A stretch of DNA of 64,000 bases from JACCWP01 sp963801045 (GCA_963801045.1 CAWDDC010000004.1:1674001-1738000); one strand, 5' to 3'. Counted from the first letter of the stretch, positions 44,292 to 53,713 are shown. The notes: generated from the letters alone by a model not told the origin. Numbers and translations: made by a program.

Positions 44292-45509
44292 ATGCGCGCC
44301 TGGGCGACCCCGAGGGTGCCGTCGCTCGCCGACCTGGGGCTCGGGCGTGGCCCGGCACCGCACCTGCACGACACCGCCAGCGGTGGGCGGCTGCGGCTGG
44401 CGCCCGACGGCACCGCCCGGATGTACGTCTGCGGCATCACCCCGTACGACGCCACCCACCTGGGTCACGCCGCGACGTATCTCGCGTTCGACACCGTGCA
44501 ACGGGTCTGGCGGGACGCCGGGCTGTCGGTGGCGTACACCCAGAACGTGACCGACATCGACGACCCGCTGCTGGAGCGGGCGGCCCGCGACGACGTCGAC
44601 TGGCGCGAGCTGGGCACCCGGGAGGTGGACCTCTACCGCGCCGACATGGAGGCCCTGCGGGTGCTGCCCCCGGACCACCTCACCGGGGTCACCGAGGCGA
44701 TGGACCTGGTCGTCGAGCTGGTGCAGCGACTGCGCAAGGCGGGTGTGACGTACGAGCTGGACGGCGACGTCTACTTCGACGTGCGTGCCGACCCCCGGTT
44801 CGGCGCGATCGGGCACCTGGACGACGAGACCATGCGGGCGCTGTCGGCGGAGCGCGGTGGCGACCCGGACCGGCCGGGCAAGCGGCACCCGCTGGACTGT
44901 CTGCTCTGGCAGGCGGAACGTCCCGGCGAGCCGGCGTGGGACTCGCCGTACGGACGGGGTCGGCCGGGATGGCACACCGAGTGCGCCGCGATCGCGGTCG
45001 AGGACCTCGGGATGGGCTTCGAGCTGGAGGGCGGCGGCCGCGACCTGGTCTTCCCCCACCACGAGATGTCGGCGTCGCAGGCGCAGGCCGCGTTCGGCGA
45101 GCACCCCTTCGCCCAGGCGTACGTGCACGCCGGGATGGTCGGCCTCGACGGCGAGAAGATGTCGAAGTCGCGCGGCAACCTGGTGCTGGTGTCCCGGCTG
45201 CGCGACGAGGGTCGCGACCCGATGGCGATCAGGCTGGCGCTGCTGGCCCACCACTACCGGGCGGACTGGACCTGGTCCGAAGGCGACCTCACCGGCGCCG
45301 AGGAGCGGCTCGCCCGCTGGCGCGAGGCCGTCGCCGCCGGAGCACCGGGGAACGCGTCCGAGGTGGTCGCCGACGTCCGCGCCGCGCTGGCCGACGACCT
45401 CGACACCCCGCGGGCGCTGTCCGTGATCGACGCCTGGGCGGCGGGGGAGCGGACCGGGACCGACCAGGTGGCCGCGACCTGCGACGCCCTGCTCGGCGTG
45501 GCGCTCTGA
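44292..45509 (+). CDS. mshC: mycothiol ligase MshC
   Basis: ATP-dependent L-cysteine:1D-myo-inosityl 2-amino-2-deoxy-alpha-D-glucopyranoside ligase, a step in mycothiol biosynthesis. The 405-residue protein is a cysteinyl-tRNA synthetase homologue: MYVCGITPYDATHLGHA (Cys47 zinc ligand, HLGH 56-59), Cys231 in WHTECAAIA and His256 in FPHHEMS complete the zinc site. The KMSKS loop is EKMSKSRGN (288-296). The length matches MshC, which lacks the tRNA-binding C-terminal domain of CysS. Within the mycothiol/proteasome-type neighbourhood it is one of the firmest calls. Confidence 0.97.
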   Translation: MRAWATPRVPSLADLGLGRGPAPHLHDTASGGRLRLAPDGTARMYVCGITPYDATHLGHAATYLAFDTVQRVWRDAGLSVAYTQNVTDIDDPLLERAARDDVDWRELGTREVDLYRADMEALRVLPPDHLTGVTEAMDLVVELVQRLRKAGVTYELDGDVYFDVRADPRFGAIGHLDDETMRALSAERGGDPDRPGKRHPLDCLLWQAERPGEPAWDSPYGRGRPGWHTECAAIAVEDLGMGFELEGGGRDLVFPHHEMSASQAQAAFGEHPFAQAYVHAGMVGLDGEKMSKSRGNLVLVSRLRDEGRDPMAIRLALLAHHYRADWTWSEGDLTGAEERLARWREAVAAGAPGNASEVVADVRAALADDLDTPRALSVIDAWAAGERTGTDQVAATCDALLGVAL

Positions 45510-45528
45510 CCGGCTGCGCCGCCCTGGC

Positions 45529-46384
45529 TCAGCTCTCGCCCTCGCGCTGGCGCCGCTTGAGGTAACGCTCGAACTCGCGGGCGATGGCGTCGCCGCTGGC
45601 CTCCGGCAGCTCGGAGGTGTCGCGTTGCTCCTCCAGCGCCTTCACGTAGTCGGCGACCTCCGGGTCCTCGCTGGCCAGCTCGTCCACACCGCGCTCCCAG
45701 GCCCGGGCCTCCTCGACCAGGTCCTCGACCGGCACCGGGATCTCCAGCAGGTCCTCGAGCCGGCCCAGCAGCGCCAGCGTCGCCTTCGGGCAGGGCGGCT
45801 GGGCGACGTAGTGGGGCACCGCCGCCCACAGCGACAGGCTCGGCATGTCGGCCGCCGTGCAGGCGTCCTGGAAGACGCCGGTGATGCCCGTCGGCCCCTC
45901 GTAGCGGGACTGCTCGAGGCCCAAGCCGCTCGCCGAGCTCGGGGTCGCTGACGGTGCCGGTCACCGGCACCGGACGGGTGTGCGGCGTGTCCGCGAGCAG
46001 CGCGCCCAGCGCCACCACCAGCCGCACGCCGAGCGTCTCGGCCACGTCGAGGATCTCCTCGCAGAACTGGCGCCAGCGCATGTTCGGCTCGATGCCGCGC
46101 AGCAGCACGATGTCGCGTGCGGAACCCTCGGGCCGCGCCACCAGCAGCCGCGTCGTCGGCCAGGTCAGCGCCCGCCCACCCCCCTCGATGACGCTGATGT
46201 GCGGCCGGGTCATCTGGAAGTCGTAGTAGTCCTCGGGGTCGAGCTCGGCGACGACCTCGGCGTCCCAGTCGTGGATCAGCCGGTCCAGCGTCGTCGACGC
46301 GGCGTCCGCCGCATCGTTCCAGCCCTCGAAGGCGGCGATGAGGATCGGGTCGACGAGGTCGTCCACGAGGTCCAGGTCCGTCAC
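45529..46384 (-). pseudogene. PAC2 family protein, single-base frameshift
   Basis: Proteasome-assembly-chaperone-2 domain protein that normally follows mshC. The N-terminal part starts with GTG at 46384 (VTDLDLVDDLVDPILIAAFEGWNDAADAAS) and reads correctly to VSDPELGERLG. The C-terminal part (LEQSRYEGPTGITGVFQDACTAADMPSLSLWAAVPHYVAQPPCPKATLALLGRLEDLL...) is in another frame. One extra A on the plus strand near 45923-45924 (T in cTTggg of the gene) explains it. Both halves are well conserved, so this may be a sequencing error. TAGGCT 7 nt before the GTG marks the promoter. Length without the shift would be about 284 aa, normal for the family. Confidence 0.85.
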
Positions 46385-46391
46385 GGCGGTC

Positions 46392-46397
46392 AGCCTA
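46392..46397 (-). promoter_or_regulatory. -10 element (TAGGCT) of the PAC2 gene
   Basis: On the minus strand TAGGCT lies 7 nt before the GTG at 46384, giving a leaderless transcript. Confidence 0.55.
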
Positions 46398-46426
46398 CGG
46401 TGCGCCCCGGCGCCCCGTAGGCGCGG

Positions 46427-46467
46427 CGCGGCTCCCAGTATTCGGCCCGGTTGTCCGCCTGTCGGAC
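46427..46467. repeat. promoter-proximal repeat, left copy
   Basis: About 41 nt that resemble 49411-49452 closely (roughly 35 positions equal by eye). Both begin with CGCGGCTCCCAG and end in an inverted repeat, here GTCCG-cctgt-CGGAC at 46453-46467. This copy lies between the PAC2 and M6 protease starts. It may be an operator or the trace of a duplicated promoter region. Confidence 0.55.
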
Positions 46468-46529
46468 CACGGGGGATCGGCAACGAAATCCCGGACCGCC
46501 TGTCCCTATTGCCCTGCATTGCCCCGGGT

Positions 46530-46535
46530 TAAGAT
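46530..46535 (+). promoter_or_regulatory. possible -10 (TAAGAT) of the M6 protease gene
   Basis: TAAGAT precedes the ATG at 46588 by 52 nt, with TTGCCC 15 nt upstream of it (46509-46514) as a rough -35. The gene would have a leader of about 45 nt, and it has a ribosome-binding site, unlike its neighbours. Confidence 0.35.
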
Positions 46536-46587
46536 CCTTCGACCGTTCGATGCCTGGCTGCCCGCCGGAGCGCGGGGAGGGAGCGAC

Positions 46588-49383
46588 ATGTCCCATCTGA
46601 AGGTTTCTCGACGAAGCCATGCCCTCGCTGCCGTTGCCGCCGTCGCGTTGATCGCGGCGGGTCTGGCCGCCGGAGACGTGACCGGCGTTGCCGATGCCGA
46701 CGAGGCAACGGCATCCGCTCCGGACACTGGGCCCGAGACCTGGATCAACTATGTGCAGCCGCGCGTCCAGGACCAGAGCGTCACCTACGAGCCGACGCTC
46801 CGCCGCAACGTACGGACGCCGGCTGTTGACCTCGCGCTCAAGACCGATCGCAAGTTCTCGCAGGGCAACCCCGTCGCAGCCCAGCAGCTGGCCAGGGCCG
46901 AGGCCACGGCGGTGCGCACCGGCACCAACCCGAGTGACTTCCGCAACCGGCCGAAGCAGCAGAAGGCAGAGCTGCTCACGGTGCTCGTCGAGTTCAACGA
47001 CGCGGCGAACGACGACTTCAGCAACACCATGGTTCCGTCCACGGTGTTCGAGGACCGTACGTGCGTGCCGGGAACCGTGCAGAACGGCCCGCTGCACAAC
47101 AACATCCCGAACCCCGCCGAGGCCTCGCACCTCGACAACAACAGCCTGTGGGTCGACGACTTCTCCTCGGAGTTCTACAACAAGATGCTCTACACCAAGA
47201 AGGGCATCACCGAGCGAGTGCGCCCCGACTTGAGGGGTCCGGACGGCAAGCGCGGCATCGACATCTCCGGCAACACCATGCGGAACATGTACGAGGAGAT
47301 GTCCAAGGGCGCGTACACCGTGGCCGGTGAGGCGACGCCGTGGATCGAGGTGCCGCACTCCGAGGCCTGGTACGGCGCGAGCCGCTGCTTCCAGGACGAG
47401 AACGGCGACTGGGTGGCCGGTGCGCCGCAGGACATGCAGGGCCACCCCGACAACCCGCTGGGCGCCGGCCAGCTGGCGATCGACGCCGTCGAGGCGCTGG
47501 CGGCGTCGGACCCGAGCTTCCCCTGGGCTGACTACGACCAGGAGGACCAGGGCGACAAGGACGGTGACAACAACACGCTCGAGCCGGACGGCGTCATCGA
47601 CCACCTCGTGCTGGTGCACGCCGGTGAGGACAAGTCTGGCGGCGGCGGCGCCGAGGGCGTCTACTCGATCTGGGCCCACTCGTCCGACGTGGCCGGCGGC
47701 GCCCCGATCCCGGGCACCGACCTCGAGGTGTCCAACTACATCGTGCAGCCGGAGGACTCGGGCGTGGGCGTCTTCGCGCACGAGTACGGTCACGACCTCG
47801 GCCTGCCCGACCTGTACGACACGTCCGGTGCGGCCGACTCCGACGTCGACTTCTGGGACCTGATGGCCTCCGGATCGCACTCCGGGCCGATCTTCCAGTC
47901 GCTTCCGACCCACATGGGCATCTGGGACAAGTGGGTGCTCGGCTGGGCGGATCCGAAGGTCCTGGAGCCCGGTGACGACAAGCAAGCGCTGCCGCTGGGC
48001 CAGACGTCCCGCACGCCGAACCGGACCCAGGACGGCCTGATCGTCAACCTGCCGGACAAGGTCGTGCAGCTCGGCGAGCCGCACAGCGGCACCAACATGT
48101 GGTGGTCGGGCAACGACCAGGACTGGGCCGACGTCACGATCACCCGCTCGGTCGACGTGCCGGCGGGATCGAGCGACGCCAGGTTCTGGATGTGGAACGA
48201 CTACGTCATCGAGGCGGACTGGGACTACGGCTTCGTCGAGGTGTCCACCGACGGTGGCTCGACCTGGGAGGAACAGAAGGTCTACGACGAGGCCGGTGCC
48301 GAGGTCTCGACGCCGGACGACTACCCCGACCCGAACGGCAGGCTGGCCGACTTCGGCGACAAGAAGTACGGCCTGACCGGCAGCACGAGCGGCTGGGCGC
48401 ACCACTACGTCGACCTCACGTCGTACGCCGGGCAGTCCGTCCAGCTCCGGCTGCGGCAGGCGACCGACGCCGCGTTCGTGGAGCGCGGCTGGTTCGCCGA
48501 CGACTTCGAGCTGACCAGTGACGGCACGGTGGTGTGGAGCGACGACGTCGAGTCCGGCGAGAACGGCTGGACTGCCCAGACCGGCACCTGGACCGACACC
48601 AGCGGCGAAGGCTGGCGGATCTTCGACGGCGAGCAGATCAGCGAGCAGTTCTACCTCGCCGAGTGGCGCAACTTCGACGGCTTCGACAAGGGTCTGCGGT
48701 ACGCCTACGACACCAGCTACCAGCGGGACGGCGCCTGGAAGGTCGAGAAGATCAAGTACAACGCGCCCGGGATGCTGGTGTGGTACCGCGATGCGGTCTA
48801 CGGCGACGCCAACCACGTGACGTCCAACCTCCAGGCGCTCCCGAGCTACGGCGCCAAGGGCGGGCTGCTGATCGTGGACAGCCACTTCGACCCGTTGCGT
48901 CGCACCGGCGAGGCGGCGGAGAAGGACCCGACGACGCTGAAGAACCTGCCGTCGCGCCCGCAGTCGTCCGACGCCGCGTTCGGTCGCCACCGGACGTACG
49001 CCTTCACCGAGTGCCTCGAGGCGGAGGACGAGCCGTTCAGTGAGTACTGCACCGACTTCGGCCGGCTGCGGAAGGTGCAGTCCTTCACCGACAACCGCGG
49101 CTGGGTCCCCGGCATCGAGGTGCGGGACGAGGAGCTCTTCTTCCGGTACGCGCAGGGCTCGGTCGTGGTGCCTTCGGTGGGTCTGCAGCCGTACTCCACG
49201 CGCGTCGTCCATCCGGACGGCACGCCGGCCGAGGAGCTTTACGGAACCGACATCGGCGGCACCGTCCTCGGCACCGGGAACCCGGCGGACGATGACGTGG
49301 CCTTCGGCACGAAGCTGCGGGTCCTGAGCGCCCACAGCAACAACCGATGGGCGTTGATCTGGGTGGTGCCACCCGCAGGGTAG
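46588..49383 (+). CDS. secreted M6 (immune inhibitor A-like) metalloprotease
   Basis: Large secreted zinc protease of 931 residues. Signal peptide SRRSHALAAVAAVALIAAGLAAGDVTGVADA, a prodomain to about residue 150, then the M6 domain with the zinc site HEYGHDLGLPD (His398, Glu399, His402, Asp408). Downstream, the segment AGSSDARFWMWNDYVIEADWDYGFVEVSTDGGSTWEEQKVY and the repeat around FADDFELTSDGTVVWSDDVE look like the carbohydrate-binding/MAM-like domains of InhA proteins. There is no LPxTG anchor. The ATG at 46588 has GGGAGCGAC before it. The gene stands between PAC2 and metH, which in other actinobacteria are commonly adjacent. Confidence 0.93.
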   Translation: MSHLKVSRRSHALAAVAAVALIAAGLAAGDVTGVADADEATASAPDTGPETWINYVQPRVQDQSVTYEPTLRRNVRTPAVDLALKTDRKFSQGNPVAAQQLARAEATAVRTGTNPSDFRNRPKQQKAELLTVLVEFNDAANDDFSNTMVPSTVFEDRTCVPGTVQNGPLHNNIPNPAEASHLDNNSLWVDDFSSEFYNKMLYTKKGITERVRPDLRGPDGKRGIDISGNTMRNMYEEMSKGAYTVAGEATPWIEVPHSEAWYGASRCFQDENGDWVAGAPQDMQGHPDNPLGAGQLAIDAVEALAASDPSFPWADYDQEDQGDKDGDNNTLEPDGVIDHLVLVHAGEDKSGGGGAEGVYSIWAHSSDVAGGAPIPGTDLEVSNYIVQPEDSGVGVFAHEYGHDLGLPDLYDTSGAADSDVDFWDLMASGSHSGPIFQSLPTHMGIWDKWVLGWADPKVLEPGDDKQALPLGQTSRTPNRTQDGLIVNLPDKVVQLGEPHSGTNMWWSGNDQDWADVTITRSVDVPAGSSDARFWMWNDYVIEADWDYGFVEVSTDGGSTWEEQKVYDEAGAEVSTPDDYPDPNGRLADFGDKKYGLTGSTSGWAHHYVDLTSYAGQSVQLRLRQATDAAFVERGWFADDFELTSDGTVVWSDDVESGENGWTAQTGTWTDTSGEGWRIFDGEQISEQFYLAEWRNFDGFDKGLRYAYDTSYQRDGAWKVEKIKYNAPGMLVWYRDAVYGDANHVTSNLQALPSYGAKGGLLIVDSHFDPLRRTGEAAEKDPTTLKNLPSRPQSSDAAFGRHRTYAFTECLEAEDEPFSEYCTDFGRLRKVQSFTDNRGWVPGIEVRDEELFFRYAQGSVVVPSVGLQPYSTRVVHPDGTPAEELYGTDIGGTVLGTGNPADDDVAFGTKLRVLSAHSNNRWALIWVVPPAG

Positions 49384-49410
49384 GTGCCTCGAGCGACGGC
49401 AGGTGCCGGA

Positions 49411-49452
49411 CGCGGCTCCCAGCATCCGGCCCTGTTGTCCGCCACTCGGACA
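49411..49452. repeat. promoter-proximal repeat, right copy, with operator-like palindrome
   Basis: Counterpart of 46427-46467. Here the inverted repeat is perfect: TGTCCG-ccact-CGGACA (49436-49452). It ends 9 nt before the metH -10 and overlaps the -35 region, which is the place for a repressor. Confidence 0.6.
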
Positions 49453-49461
49453 GCCTCCCCG

Positions 49462-49467
49462 TAGGCT
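49462..49467 (+). promoter_or_regulatory. -10 element (TAGGCT) of metH
   Basis: TAGGCT ends 6 nt before the ATG at 49474. With no leader, a cobalamin riboswitch is excluded for this start, so control must be at the promoter. Confidence 0.55.
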
Positions 49468-49473
49468 GGGGTG

Positions 49474-52400
49474 ATGCCTACTCGGGTCGACCAGCTCCGT
49501 CGCGCGCTCTCCGAACGCGTGGTGGTCGCTGACGGTGCCATGGGCACGATGCTGCAGGGACACGACCTCGACCTCGACGACTTCGAGGGCTACGAGGGGT
49601 GCAACGAGATCCTCTCGGTGACCCGGCCGGACGTCGTGCGCGGGATCCACGACGCCTACTACGAGGCCGGTGCCGACGCGGTCGAGACCAACACCTTCGG
49701 CGCCAACCTGGCCAACCTCGGCGAGTACGGCATCTCCGACCGGATCGGCGAGCTGGCCGAGGCCGCCGCCCGGATCGCCCGGGAGGCCGCCGACGAGTGG
49801 AGCACCGACGAGCGACCACGCTGGGTGCTCGGATCGGTCGGCCCCGGCACCAAGCTGCCGACCCTCGGGCACGTGACGTTCGCCGAGCTGCGCGACGCGT
49901 ACGCCGAGCAGGTGCGCGGCATGGTCGCCGGCGGCATCGACGCGGTGGTCATCGAGACGGCGCAGGACCTGCTGCAGGCCAAGGCGGCGATCATCGGCAG
50001 CCGCCGTGCGCTGGAGGCGGCCGGCGCCGACCTGCCGAGGGTCGTCCACGTCACCGTCGAGACCACCGGCACGATGCTGCTCGGCACCGAGATCGGCGCC
50101 GCGCTCACCGCGCTGGAGCCGCTCGGCATCGACGTGCTCGGGCTCAACTGCGCTACCGGTCCGACGGAGATGAGCGAGCACCTGCGCCACCTGGCCCGGC
50201 ACTCGACGATGTCGCTGGGCTGCATGCCGAACGCGGGCCTGCCGCAGCTCACCGCCGACGGCGCGCACTACCCGCTGACGCCCGAGCAGCTCGCTGACGC
50301 GCTGGACACGTTCACCCGCGACTACGGGTTGTCGCTGGTCGGCGGCTGCTGCGGCACGACGCCGGAGCACATCCGCCAGGTCGTGGAGCGCGTACGCGGC
50401 CGGGAGGTCCACCCGCGCGAGCCCGTCAACGAGGCCGGTGTCTCCTCGCTCTACCAGCACGTGCCGTTCCGCCAGGACACGACGTACCTCACCATCGGCG
50501 AGCGCACCAACGCCAACGGCAGCAAGGCGTTCCGGGAAGCGATGCTGGCCGAGAACTGGGACGACTGCGTCGAGATCGCCCGGGCGCAGACCCGCGACGG
50601 CGCGCACCTGCTCGACCTGTGCATCGACTACGTGGGCCGTGACGGTGTCGCCGACATGAGCCAGGCGGCCATGCGACTGGCCTCGGCATCGACCCTGCCG
50701 ATCGTGCTCGACTCCACCGAGCCGCCGGTCATCCAGGCCGGCCTCGAGCGGCTGGCCGGGCGCTGCCTGATCAACTCCGTCAACTACGAGGACGGCGACG
50801 GCCCGGAGTCGCGGTTCGCGCGGATGATGGCCCTGGTCCGCGAGCACGGGACCGGTGTCGTGGCCCTGTGCATCGACGAGGAGGGTCAGGCCCGCACCGC
50901 CGAGTGGAAGGTGCGGGTGGCGACCCGGCTGATCGAGGACCTCACCGGCAAGCACGGGATGAAGGTCGAGGACATCGTCGTCGACTGCCTGACCTTCCCG
51001 GTCACCACCGGCCAGGAGGAGACCCGGCGGGACGCGCTGGAGACCATTGCCGCGATCCGCGAGCTGAAGAGCAGGTACCCCGCGGTCCAGACCACGCTCG
51101 GCGTCTCCAACGTCTCGTTCGGCGTCAACCCGGCGGCGCGGGCGGTGCTCAACAGCGTGTTCCTGCATGAGTGCGTCGAGGCCGGGCTCGACTCGGCGAT
51201 CGTGCACGCCGCGCGGATCATGCCGCTGTCGCGGATCCCGGAGGAGCAGCTCGAGGTCGCGCTCGACCTCGTCCACGACCGCAGGCGTGAGGGCTACGAC
51301 CCGCTGCAGCGGCTGCTCGAGGTCTTCGCCGACGTCACCCAGGCCGACACCAAGGCCGAGCGCGCCGCCGAGCTGGCCGCGCTGCCGCTCGCCGAGCGGT
51401 TGCAGCGCCGCATCGTCGACGGCGAGCGCAACGGCCTCACCGACGACCTGGACAGCGCTCTCGGCGAGGGTCGGCCCGCGCTCGAGATCGTCAACCAGGA
51501 CCTGCTGGCCGGCATGAAGGAGGTCGGTGAGCTGTTCGGCTCCGGCCAGATGCAGCTGCCGTTCGTGCTGCAGTCGGCGGAGGTGATGAAGGCCGCCGTC
51601 GCGCACCTCGAGCCGCACATGGAGGCCACCGACGAGCAGGGCAAGGGCACGATCGTGCTCGCGACCGTCAAGGGCGACGTGCACGACATCGGCAAGAACC
51701 TCGTCGACATCATCCTCACCAACAACGGCTACACGGTGGTCAACCTCGGCATCAAGCAACCGGTGAGCGCGATCCTCGACGCGGCACAGGAGCACGAGGC
51801 CGACGTCATCGGCATGTCCGGCCTGCTGGTCAAGAGCACGGTCGTGATGCGGGAGAACCTCGAGGAGCTCAACGCCCGCAAGCTGGCCTCCCGCTGGCCC
51901 GTCATCCTCGGCGGTGCGGCGCTCACCCGTGGTTTCGTCGAGGAGGACCTGGCCGGGCTCTTCGAGGGCGAGGTCCGCTACGCGCGCGACGCCTTCGAGG
52001 GCCTGCGGCTGATGGACGCGCTGGTGGCGTTCGGTCGCGGTGAACCGGGCGCCGAGCTGCCCGCGCTGCGTACCCGCCGCGTCCGCAGCAGCAGCACCGC
52101 GCGGGTCGAGGCGGTCGACGTGCCCGCCCGCTCCGACGTGGCCACCGACAACAAGGTCCCCGAGCCGCCGTTCTGGGGCTCCCGGGTGGTGAAGGGGCTC
52201 CGGCTCCCCGACGTGGCCAAGTGGCTCGACGAGCGCGCGACGTTCATGGGCCAGTGGGGCCTGCGCGGCGCCCGTGGGGGTGACGGCCCGTCGTACGAGG
52301 AGCTGGTCGAGACCGAGGGCCGGCCACGGCTGCGGATGTGGCTCGACCGGGTCCAGGCCGAGCAGATCATGGAGCCGGCGGTCGTCTACGGCTACTGGCC

Positions 52401-52956
52401 CTGCTGGTCGGAGGGCGACAGCTTGATCGTGCTCGACCCCGAGGACAAGACCACCGAGGTGGCGCGGTTCTCGTTCCCGCGCCAGCACCGCGACCGGTTC
52501 CTCTGCCTGGCCGACTACTTCCGGCCGAAGGAGTCCGGAGAGGTCGACGTCGTCGGCCTGCACCTGGTGACCATGGGCAGCCGGGTCAGCGACGTCACCG
52601 CTGAGCTGTTCGCCAAGGACGCCTACCGCGACTACCTCGAGCTGCACGGCCTCTCGGTCCAGCTCACGGAGGCGCTGGCGGAGTACTGGCACGCGCGGGT
52701 GCGTTCCGAGCTCGGCATCGCGGACGGAGACGCGTCAGAGCTGACCGGCATCCTCAAGCAGGGCTACACCGGCGAGCGCTACTCGTTCGGCTACCCGGCC
52801 TGCCCCGATCTCGAGGAGCGGACCACGATGGTGCGGCTGCTGGAGCCGGAGCGGATCGGGGTGAGCCTCAGCGAGGAGCTGCAGCTGCACCCCGAGCAGT
52901 CGACCGACGCGCTGATCGTGCACCACCCCGAGGCGACCTACTACAACGCGCGCTGA
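49474..52956 (+). CDS. metH: cobalamin-dependent methionine synthase MetH
   Basis: 5-methyltetrahydrofolate:homocysteine methyltransferase, 1160 residues. The homocysteine module (1-310) has the zinc site GGCC (Gly290-Cys292-Cys293) with the third Cys in GLNCATGP. The folate module follows (ERTNANGSKAFREAM; DLCIDYVGRDG), then the B12-binding module with DVHDIGKN (Asp735-His737-Gly740). The C-terminal AdoMet-dependent reactivation domain ends in CPDLEERTTMVRLL. All four modules are present. A GTG at 49471 precedes the ATG; the ATG fits the promoter spacing. HAD follows after 10 nt. Confidence 0.97.
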   Translation: MPTRVDQLRRALSERVVVADGAMGTMLQGHDLDLDDFEGYEGCNEILSVTRPDVVRGIHDAYYEAGADAVETNTFGANLANLGEYGISDRIGELAEAAARIAREAADEWSTDERPRWVLGSVGPGTKLPTLGHVTFAELRDAYAEQVRGMVAGGIDAVVIETAQDLLQAKAAIIGSRRALEAAGADLPRVVHVTVETTGTMLLGTEIGAALTALEPLGIDVLGLNCATGPTEMSEHLRHLARHSTMSLGCMPNAGLPQLTADGAHYPLTPEQLADALDTFTRDYGLSLVGGCCGTTPEHIRQVVERVRGREVHPREPVNEAGVSSLYQHVPFRQDTTYLTIGERTNANGSKAFREAMLAENWDDCVEIARAQTRDGAHLLDLCIDYVGRDGVADMSQAAMRLASASTLPIVLDSTEPPVIQAGLERLAGRCLINSVNYEDGDGPESRFARMMALVREHGTGVVALCIDEEGQARTAEWKVRVATRLIEDLTGKHGMKVEDIVVDCLTFPVTTGQEETRRDALETIAAIRELKSRYPAVQTTLGVSNVSFGVNPAARAVLNSVFLHECVEAGLDSAIVHAARIMPLSRIPEEQLEVALDLVHDRRREGYDPLQRLLEVFADVTQADTKAERAAELAALPLAERLQRRIVDGERNGLTDDLDSALGEGRPALEIVNQDLLAGMKEVGELFGSGQMQLPFVLQSAEVMKAAVAHLEPHMEATDEQGKGTIVLATVKGDVHDIGKNLVDIILTNNGYTVVNLGIKQPVSAILDAAQEHEADVIGMSGLLVKSTVVMRENLEELNARKLASRWPVILGGAALTRGFVEEDLAGLFEGEVRYARDAFEGLRLMDALVAFGRGEPGAELPALRTRRVRSSSTARVEAVDVPARSDVATDNKVPEPPFWGSRVVKGLRLPDVAKWLDERATFMGQWGLRGARGGDGPSYEELVETEGRPRLRMWLDRVQAEQIMEPAVVYGYWPCWSEGDSLIVLDPEDKTTEVARFSFPRQHRDRFLCLADYFRPKESGEVDVVGLHLVTMGSRVSDVTAELFAKDAYRDYLELHGLSVQLTEALAEYWHARVRSELGIADGDASELTGILKQGYTGERYSFGYPACPDLEERTTMVRLLEPERIGVSLSEELQLHPEQSTDALIVHHPEATYYNAR

Positions 52957-52966
52957 GGGCGAGCGC

Positions 52967-53668
52967 GTGGCGAGGCATCCGGCACAGCGTGCCGCTGGGC
53001 TGCCCGCGGCTGTGCTGTGGGACCTCGACGGCACCCTGGCAGACACCGAGCCGAGCTGGTTCGCGGCGGAGTACGCCCTTGCGGCGGAGCACGGCGCGGA
53101 GTGGACCGACGACGACGCGCACGCGCTGGTGGGCTCGGACCTGATCGACTCCGGTCGCTACATCCGCGACCGGATGCGGCTCGACCTCGAGCCCGGGGCC
53201 ATCGTCGAGCTGCTGCTCGACCAGGTGGTCGCCGACGCCCGGCGCGGCATCAGCTGGCGCCCTGGTGCCCGCGAGCTGTTGTCCGCCTGCCGCGCCGCGG
53301 ACCTGCCGTGCGCGCTGGTCACGATGTCGTACGCCCGCGTGGTCGAGCCGGTGCTGGACCAGCTCCCCGCCGACACGTTCGGCGCGGTGGTGACCGGTGA
53401 CGCGGTCGATCGGGGCAAGCCGCACCCGGAGGCGTACCTGCGCGCAGCGGCGGCACTCGGTGCCCACCCGCGCGCCTGCGTGGCGATCGAGGACTCACCG
53501 ACCGGCGCGACCTCGGCCGAGGGCGCCGGTGCGCACGTGCTGGTCGTGCCGAACACCGTGCCGGTCCCGGGCGGTCCCGGGCGCACCAGTGTGCCCACTC
53601 TCGTCGGCATCGGCGTCGACGACCTCGCCGCCCTGGCCGCCGGCCACGCGGGGACACCCGCGACGTGA
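52967..53668 (+). CDS. HAD family hydrolase
   Basis: Phosphatase of 233 residues, beta-phosphoglucomutase type. Motif I is LWDLDGTLADTEPSW (nucleophile and acid/base Asp), motif II VTMSY, motif III Lys in DRGKPHPEAYL, motif IV AIEDSPTGATSA. Such genes often follow metH in actinobacteria; a shared role is unknown. It starts with GTG at 52967, 10 nt after metH, and has no separate promoter, so it is probably co-transcribed with metH. Confidence 0.9.
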   Translation: MARHPAQRAAGLPAAVLWDLDGTLADTEPSWFAAEYALAAEHGAEWTDDDAHALVGSDLIDSGRYIRDRMRLDLEPGAIVELLLDQVVADARRGISWRPGARELLSACRAADLPCALVTMSYARVVEPVLDQLPADTFGAVVTGDAVDRGKPHPEAYLRAAAALGAHPRACVAIEDSPTGATSAEGAGAHVLVVPNTVPVPGGPGRTSVPTLVGIGVDDLAALAAGHAGTPAT

Positions 53669-53713
53669 CCGACTCGTGACACGACGGTAGTTCCCCCGGC
53701 CCAGCGGCTCGCA

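Noticed and set aside
49374..49474. Cobalamin riboswitch before metH
   Set aside because: The leader is absent if the -10 at 49462-49467 is used, and the 90-nt gap is too short to hold one and shows no B12 box.
46390..52692. Very long open frame (2100 codons) on the minus strand, opposite the M6 protease and metH genes
   Set aside because: In DNA this GC-rich, frames opposite real genes often remain open. The frame lacks any recognisable domain and is made of Arg/Gly/Val/His-rich sequence, while the plus strand holds two clear enzymes.
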